A DNA stretch of 64,000 nt, taken from assembly GCF_007558865.1 (NCBI RefSeq), contig NZ_VLPK01000001.1:806001-870000 (forward strand), given 5' to 3'. Within the stretch, counting starts at the first letter, position 1, and each line of letters begins with the position of its first letter. The position numbers and the translations under genes were made by a program. Shown piece by piece: positions 59,034 to 64,000 of this stretch. Origin of the DNA: Mucilaginibacter corticis. GTDB taxonomy: Bacteria > Bacteroidota > Bacteroidia > Sphingobacteriales > Sphingobacteriaceae. The notes under the pieces were generated by a model. It ran no database searches. It was not told the origin of the DNA and was given only the letters and a program-made list of their open reading frames with translations.

Positions 59034-61190
59034 TTATTGATTTCTGTTTATCCAACCCAATACGGCCTTTATTTCGCCGTAACTAAAATCGGGGCCTAAA
59101 ATTTCTTTTAGCGGGGCAAGACGCTCGGCGCCATAGCTTTCAATGGCATCTTGTATAGCAGGCATCTTATCCGGCGATACCATTTCCGACACGTCCAATT
59201 CGCCGGACTCAACAAAAAAACTTAAATGGCTTTCGACAGTAGATACGTTAAGTCCGCGTTCCGCGGCAATTTCGGCAATGCTTTTATCTTTTTTGTAAAG
59301 CTCGAGGCTCGCCCTGCGGGTATCGCTGCTACGGGGTGTAGGCGTTCGTTCCGTTTTAGGTTTACGTTCTCGTTTTCGGCTTTTATTAGCGATCCTTGAG
59401 TTTAAACCCCGCTCGTGAGTATATACCTTTACGGGATTAACAAATTCGCGACCATATCTTGCCAGTTTAACATCGCCAAAGCCGGAAATAAAGCGCAGTT
59501 CGTCTAAGCTTTGTGGCAGGTATGTAGCAATCTCCATCAGCGTAGCATCTGATACGATGACGTAGGCCGGTACATTCTCATTCGTAGCAATATCCCTGCG
59601 GATGTTTTTAAGGATACTGAACAGCTGGTTTTCAAACGGCAACGTTTCAGTAGGGCCCTCTTCCATGGTTTGCGTAGCCACCAGATCTACCTTTTGCAAG
59701 CCCTTTAAAACAGCCTCGCTTTTTGAGGTGAGGGTCAATACCGGGTATTCGGTTTCTGTAAACTTCAGATAGCCCAGCGCAACCAGCTCGCGGATGTAGC
59801 GCTGCCAATCGGCTTTGCTGATATCTTTACCCACGCCATAGGTCTTTATTTCTTTATGCTCTTGGCGGATCTTCTCGTTTTTTGATCCACGCAAAAAATC
59901 GATCACGTAAGTAGTGCCGAAGCGTTCTTTTAATCGGTATACCGCAGACAATGCCTTTTGAGCTATCTCCGTTCCATCGAACGTGGTGATCTCGCTCAGG
60001 CAAACATCGCACGAGCCGCAATGGTCGGGTGCTTGCTCATCAAAATAGTTAAGCAGGTATTTACGGCGGCATGTGGGCAACTGGCAATACTTAGCCATAT
60101 CGTTCAGCTTGCTCAGCATTACCTGCGTTTGTTCAGGGTCGCCATCAATAGCCACAAAACTTTTCAGCTTGATGGCATCGCCTGGCGAATAAAACAGCAG
60201 CGCGGACGATGCCAAACCATCGCGGCCCGCGCGGCCGGTTTCCTGGTAATAGCCCTCGATGTTTTTAGGCATATCCATATGCACCACGTAGCGCACGTTT
60301 GATTTATTAATACCCATGCCGAAAGCTATGGTAGCCACAATGATCTTTACATCATCGCGCAAAAATGCTTCCTGATTGCGAGCCTTTGTGGCGTTATCAA
60401 GGCCTGCATGATAAGCCTCGGCCGAGTAACCCTGAGCTTTTAAGTCTATAGCCAAAGCTTCAACAGATTTACGCGACAGGCAATAAATAATACCTGATTC
60501 GTCTTTCTTATCTCCTAAAAAATCAAGTAGCTGGTCAAAGCTATTTCTTTTTGGGTTGACCCGATAGGTAATATTGGCACGGTTAAACGAAGAGATGAAT
60601 ACAGCCGGATGTTTAAGGTTCAGCTTCTCAAGGATATCCTTTTGCGTTAGCTTATCAGCAGTAGCGGTAAGAGCTATTACCGGGATATTCGGAAAATGAT
60701 CTTTCAGTCCTGCCAGCATCAGGTACTCCGGACGGAAATCGTGCCCCCAATGCGAGATACAATGTGCTTCGTCAATAGCTATTTGCGCGACCGGAACCGG
60801 CAGCGACCGTAAAAAATCAACCAGTTTATTGCCTGACCCAAACAGCCGCTCGGGCGCCAGGTATAAAAGTTTAATATGGTTACTGTTCAGTTTGGTAATG
60901 ATGCGACTTTGTTCGTCAGGGCTTTGCGACGAATTTAAAAACGCCGCCGGTATACCCGCTACGTTCAGGCTATCCACCTGGTCTTTCATCAGCGCGATTA
61001 GCGGCGAGATAACAATAGTTAAGCCGTTTAACAGCACAGCAGGTAACTGATAGCATAATGACTTGCCGCCACCGGTAGGCATCAGCGCCATTACATCGCC
61101 GCCGCTTAAAACATGTTCAATAATAGCTTTCTGCTCGTGTCTGAACTCACTGTATCCGAAATATTTTTGCAGGGCCTGCGTTGGTGTCAT
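59034..61190 (-). CDS. recQ: ATP-dependent DNA helicase RecQ
   Basis: A 718-residue superfamily 2 helicase for recombination and replication-fork repair. Walker A MPTGGGKS is at 37-44; the Walker B/aromatic-rich loop is IDEAHCISHWGHDFRPEY. The RQC zinc site uses Cys in CRRKYLLNYF and HCGSCDVC. An HRDC domain (about 515-595) is followed by a basic linker (KSRKRERKPKTER) and a C-terminal helix-turn-helix region. The ATG at 61190 is the family start; a longer frame upstream translates a TGCA-type repeat. Confidence 0.96.
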   Translation of the reverse strand: MTPTQALQKYFGYSEFRHEQKAIIEHVLSGGDVMALMPTGGGKSLCYQLPAVLLNGLTIVISPLIALMKDQVDSLNVAGIPAAFLNSSQSPDEQSRIITKLNSNHIKLLYLAPERLFGSGNKLVDFLRSLPVPVAQIAIDEAHCISHWGHDFRPEYLMLAGLKDHFPNIPVIALTATADKLTQKDILEKLNLKHPAVFISSFNRANITYRVNPKRNSFDQLLDFLGDKKDESGIIYCLSRKSVEALAIDLKAQGYSAEAYHAGLDNATKARNQEAFLRDDVKIIVATIAFGMGINKSNVRYVVHMDMPKNIEGYYQETGRAGRDGLASSALLFYSPGDAIKLKSFVAIDGDPEQTQVMLSKLNDMAKYCQLPTCRRKYLLNYFDEQAPDHCGSCDVCLSEITTFDGTEIAQKALSAVYRLKERFGTTYVIDFLRGSKNEKIRQEHKEIKTYGVGKDISKADWQRYIRELVALGYLKFTETEYPVLTLTSKSEAVLKGLQKVDLVATQTMEEGPTETLPFENQLFSILKNIRRDIATNENVPAYVIVSDATLMEIATYLPQSLDELRFISGFGDVKLARYGREFVNPVKVYTHERGLNSRIANKSRKRERKPKTERTPTPRSSDTRRASLELYKKDKSIAEIAAERGLNVSTVESHLSFFVESGELDVSEMVSPDKMPAIQDAIESYGAERLAPLKEILGPDFSYGEIKAVLGWINRNQ

Positions 61191-61198
61191 GTTTGATA

Positions 61199-61218
61199 TG
61201 AAGATATGCAAATGTGCG
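61199..61218. repeat. ATATGCAAATGTGC repeat (copy 3)
   Basis: GATATGCAAATGTGCGGAT just upstream of recQ shares an 11-nt core with the copy at 2974-3047 and related words with 34946-34965. Confidence 0.5.
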
Positions 61219-61295
61219 GATTTTTGTCCAGCCCAACTCAAGAAAGCAGTAGATACTGTCCCGAAAACTCAATTCATTCCTGAATATGAGAATAA

Positions 61296-62597
61296 TTACC
61301 GGTTATGATTTGCTGCCCATTGTTTTAACTGCCCTATGGCGTCATATAACACCCCGGCCTCGCCCCTGAAACTGCCGGAGCCGCTTGGAGCACCAGTTTG
61401 TACATTATACCATTCAAAAAAGCCGTTGTTTTTAATCGTACGATCCGTCATTGGGGTAAGATCCGCATAGGCTTCTTTGGCCAGGTTGTACTTTAACAAT
61501 GCTTCGGGCATTCTGCCGCCAAACCAGGTCCAGTCGCCTGCGTTTTGGTAGTTGTAAGGCGGAACGTTAGGATATAGTTCTTTTGGGTATGGCGGGTAAA
61601 CCGTCATGCCAATGGTAGCAAATTTTTCTTTAGCCGCAGCGGCCAACATTTGCCTGTTGATCTCAATTACCTCTGCTTTGGTATTGAAACCAGCCAGGAT
61701 CGCACAGATGGAACCGCCTGTATACAGGATCTCATTTTCATTAAACTCTTTAGGAAACGGGCTGCCTTCAAGGTACAGGTGCGGGATATACTTGTTTGTC
61801 GCAGGCTGCCACAAATACTTACGCACATTGGCTTTGAGCGATGCGGCAACGGCATTCCAGTTCTTGTCGGTCTTGTAACCTTTGGGTTTAAAAGCTATAA
61901 AATCTCTTATCGCCATAGCGAACATGGCATTGTCATAAATATCAATGGCCCATTTGGTTTTTTTGTTAATGGCGACGCCCCAGCCACCATCGGCTTGCAC
62001 ATCGCCCCAGTCAATGGTAGTCGCGCCGGTAACCAGTCCATATTTTGCCGACCAGCGGTCTTTCATGATATAATTCAGCGCATCTTCTATCCTGCTGATC
62101 ACGGATTTACCGCCTATCTGCTCATCAAGGATGGACACATCGCCGGTAACATCAATATATTTACGAATGGCCTGAACCAAAGATGATTCCTGGTCAGTCT
62201 CCACTGTGTTTTTATGTGCCTGCCAGCCCGGCAGCAGGTCAGAATGTCGATAATCATAGCCTACATTTGCCTTGGTGGTTTCAACTACACCGTCTACAAT
62301 ATTGCCGTCATCTCCCTGGATCTTAAAAAACATCAGCAACATTTTTTTTACCTCTTCTTTTGGATGTGCTTTAAGCGACCCTTTGATAAACGTATTAAAA
62401 TCGCGGATCCAAACCTCGTTATACGACGTACCGGCCGAGAAGCCGGACAGCAACTTAACTGCCTTTACCTGCACGGTATCGAAATCTTTATTGGTTAAAA
62501 TTGTTTTTGCAAGTGCGCGGTCGGCGTTTACTTGTGCAAGGGCACCTGTATTAACTATAAATACAAGGAGAAAAAAATAAAAAACTGATCTGATCAT
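61296..62597 (-). CDS. Secreted six-hairpin (alpha/alpha toroid) glycosidase-like protein
   Basis: A 433-residue secreted protein with a Sec signal ending at ALAQ (residue 22). Features such as YNEVWIRDFNTFIKGSL, TVETDQESSLVQAIRKYI, TTIDWGDVQADGGWG and GDWTWFGGRMPEALLKYN have the look of six-hairpin glycosidases (GH15/37/63/100-like) with acidic catalytic pairs. I cannot assign the family. It probably acts on an oligosaccharide in the periplasm. Its nearest neighbour on the same strand is recQ, with no functional link. Confidence 0.75.
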   Translation of the reverse strand: MIRSVFYFFLLVFIVNTGALAQVNADRALAKTILTNKDFDTVQVKAVKLLSGFSAGTSYNEVWIRDFNTFIKGSLKAHPKEEVKKMLLMFFKIQGDDGNIVDGVVETTKANVGYDYRHSDLLPGWQAHKNTVETDQESSLVQAIRKYIDVTGDVSILDEQIGGKSVISRIEDALNYIMKDRWSAKYGLVTGATTIDWGDVQADGGWGVAINKKTKWAIDIYDNAMFAMAIRDFIAFKPKGYKTDKNWNAVAASLKANVRKYLWQPATNKYIPHLYLEGSPFPKEFNENEILYTGGSICAILAGFNTKAEVIEINRQMLAAAAKEKFATIGMTVYPPYPKELYPNVPPYNYQNAGDWTWFGGRMPEALLKYNLAKEAYADLTPMTDRTIKNNGFFEWYNVQTGAPSGSGSFRGEAGVLYDAIGQLKQWAANHNR

Positions 62598-62716
62598 GGC
62601 TTATAGGCTATAAACATAGCAATAAAACAGCTAAACCGGAAACCGGTAAGCAATGTTGTCATTTCAAGCTCTTAACTTCTTGACATCCAATCAACACTCT
62701 TTTTTTGTTTTGTGCT

Positions 62717-62724
62717 TATCTTTG
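62717..62724 (+). promoter_or_regulatory. Promoter -7 box of rpoD
   Basis: TATCTTTG matches TAnnTTTG. A leader of about 130 nt lies before the rpoD ATG. Confidence 0.5.
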
Positions 62725-62859
62725 TGCGTTAAAGATTTTTATATATCCTTTCTACCGCAGGCACCAACTATTTAGTTGAAATCTCTCAGAGAATCATTTT
62801 GTTTTCCGCGCATTCTAAGGCACTGAATCTTTATCATTCACTTAAAATATTTCAAAAAA

Positions 62860-63720
62860 ATGAGGCAACTTAAAATAAGTGAGTCGATCACCAATCGTGA
62901 AACAGCGTCATTGAATCAGTATTTGTCAGACATTGCAAAGATTCCAATGATCACACCACAAGAAGAGGTGACACTGACTCAAAAAATCAGGGAGGGCGAT
63001 ATGGCTGCGTTGGAAAGATTGACGACTGCAAATTTGCGATTTGTGGTTTCTGTTGCAAAACAATACCAAAGCTCCGGTCTGACGCTTGGCGACCTGATCA
63101 ATGAGGGCAACCTTGGCCTGGTTAAAGCCGCAAAGCGCTTTGACGAAACAAAGGGATTTAAATTTATATCATATGCCGTATGGTGGATCCGTCAGTCTAT
63201 CTTGTCGGCAATAGGTGAACAATCGCGAATGGTGCGGTTACCGTTAAACCAAGTGGGTGATCTTTCAAAGATCGCAAAAGCCGCTTCAAAACTGGAACAG
63301 GTTTATGAAAGGCAGCCAACACCTGAGGAATTGGCAGAGGATTTAGAATTGACCGTTGAAAAGGTGAGTAATTCATTGTCGCATACGGGCAAACATATTT
63401 CGTATGACAGTCCGTTTTCAAGTGATGAAGACAATACCTTACTTGATGTACTGCAAAGTGCCGAGCCGGGAACAGACAAAGAAATGATGAACGAATCGCT
63501 TAGCATTGAAATATCTGATAGTATGCGTGTACTTGGCGAAAAAGAAAGAGAAGTTTTAGAATTGTTTTTCGGTTTGAAGAACCAACACGCGCATAGCCTG
63601 GAAGAAATCGGTGATAAATATAACCTTACCCGCGAACGCGTTAGGCAAATTAAAGACAAAGCTTTGGAAAGATTACGTCACAGCACCCGTACAAGAACGT
63701 TAAAAACTTACCTGGGATAA
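62860..63720 (+). CDS. rpoD: Primary sigma factor RpoD/SigA
   Basis: A 286-residue sigma-70 factor of the short Bacteroidota kind that lacks region 1.1. SLNQYLSDIAKIPMITPQEE is region 1.2. NLRFVVSVAKQYQ, LGDLINEGNLGLVKAAKRFD and FKFISYAVWWIRQSI are region 2, with the promoter-melting and -10 contacts. Region 3 follows at about 130-190, and region 4 ends with EEIGDKYNLTRERVRQIKDKALERLRH, which reads -33 elements. It is the housekeeping factor that uses TAnnTTTG promoters. A long leader may allow additional control. Confidence 0.97.
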   Translation: MRQLKISESITNRETASLNQYLSDIAKIPMITPQEEVTLTQKIREGDMAALERLTTANLRFVVSVAKQYQSSGLTLGDLINEGNLGLVKAAKRFDETKGFKFISYAVWWIRQSILSAIGEQSRMVRLPLNQVGDLSKIAKAASKLEQVYERQPTPEELAEDLELTVEKVSNSLSHTGKHISYDSPFSSDEDNTLLDVLQSAEPGTDKEMMNESLSIEISDSMRVLGEKEREVLELFFGLKNQHAHSLEEIGDKYNLTRERVRQIKDKALERLRHSTRTRTLKTYLG

Positions 63721-63782
63721 TAATTAGGTCAGCCGCCTGTCTTTTCAATCTTAAAGAAGATCGCAAAATGTTATAAAACGTA

Positions 63783-63817
63783 AAAAGCCTTACTTTTCAG
63801 TAAGGCTTTTATTTTTT
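63783..63817 (+). terminator. Terminator after rpoD
   Basis: AAAAGCCTTAC (63783-63793) pairs with GTAAGGCTTTT (63800-63810) around TTTTCA, followed by ATTTTTT. Confidence 0.9.
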
Positions 63818-63819
63818 AG

Positions 63820-63893
63820 CGGAATGGACGGGACTCGAACCCGCGACCCCATGCGTGACAGGCATGTATTCTAACCAGCTGAACTACCACTCC
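63820..63893 (-). tRNA. tRNA-Asp (anticodon GTC)
   Basis: The minus strand has the acceptor pair GGAGTGG/CCATTCC (one G-T pair), D-arm TAGTTCAGCTGG, anticodon loop CTGTCAC with GTC at 63859-63857, and T-arm GGGTTCGAGTCCC. The discriminator base is G and CCA is not encoded. Confidence 0.96.
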
Positions 63894-64000
63894 GTTTGGG
63901 ACTGCAAATATAGCCTTCATTTGTTATTCCACAAGCTATTTTTTTAAAAAAATATTAAAATACAAATAATCAATGTTTTATAGTGTATTTTAATTAGTTA

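Overview
The window looks like chromosomal DNA of a Bacteroidota member, most likely family Sphingobacteriaceae and plausibly close to Mucilaginibacter or Pedobacter (inference from gene content, not a computed placement). The signs are a SusC/SusD pair, many outer-membrane beta-barrels and Sec/lipoprotein signals of Bacteroidota type, a short primary sigma factor, and promoters with the Bacteroidota -7 box TAnnTTTG instead of a sigma-70 TATAAT box (nine found). Gene density is high and operons are short. There is no transposase, integrase, CRISPR array or phage module, so this is an ordinary chromosomal segment with a few accessory clusters.

Layout. 1-6.2 kb: start of a cysteine desulfurase behind a SAM-I riboswitch (minus strand), a secreted PIG-L deacetylase, an aldo/keto reductase, tRNA-Arg(CCT), metG and an LD-carboxypeptidase. 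6.2-12.1 kb: a minus-strand glycan-uptake-type operon (SusC, SusD-like, a DUF5011 lipoprotein and a lipid-binding-type lipoprotein) with no linked enzyme. 12.3-20 kb: PadR regulator plus PspC-domain protein, a TonB-receptor-like barrel, a 385-bp intergenic region with repeats, and an M14 carboxypeptidase. 20-28.3 kb: a fabH-type synthase, then minus-strand folP, two sulfatases and a GH38 alpha-mannosidase, which together suggest breakdown of a sulfated mannose-containing glycan.

28.4-31.7 kb: four genes (DUF1599, DoxX-like, a lone DppB-type permease, aroK) chained by three ATGA overlaps. 31.7-40.8 kb: amidase, Fur-family regulator with MerC, single-domain response regulator, metallo-hydrolase, recJ, lptB with a GH3-family gene, and a TetX-like flavin monooxygenase. 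41-50.6 kb: stand-alone B12-binding protein plus enoyl-CoA hydratase, two paralogous beta-barrels, an NtrC-type sigma-54 activator followed by a 65-residue protein that is only a histidine-kinase dimerisation hairpin, an AI-2E-type exporter, a YtxH/holin-like/unknown envelope trio, phosphosulfolactate synthase and a large TPR protein. 50.8-64 kb: ALDH7-like dehydrogenase, subtilase, TlpA-like thioredoxin, pdhB, SGNH hydrolase, murF, recQ, a six-hairpin glycosidase, rpoD and tRNA-Asp(GTC).

The most distinctive features are the kinase-less H-box mini-protein beside the NtrC-type regulator, the SAM-I riboswitch in front of a cysteine desulfurase, the permease-containing coupled operon, the phosphosulfolactate synthase (a possible link to sulfonolipid precursors), and several families of short intergenic repeats. 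Those repeats read through into the 5' ends of recJ, recQ, murF and the subtilase and would mislead start-codon calls.
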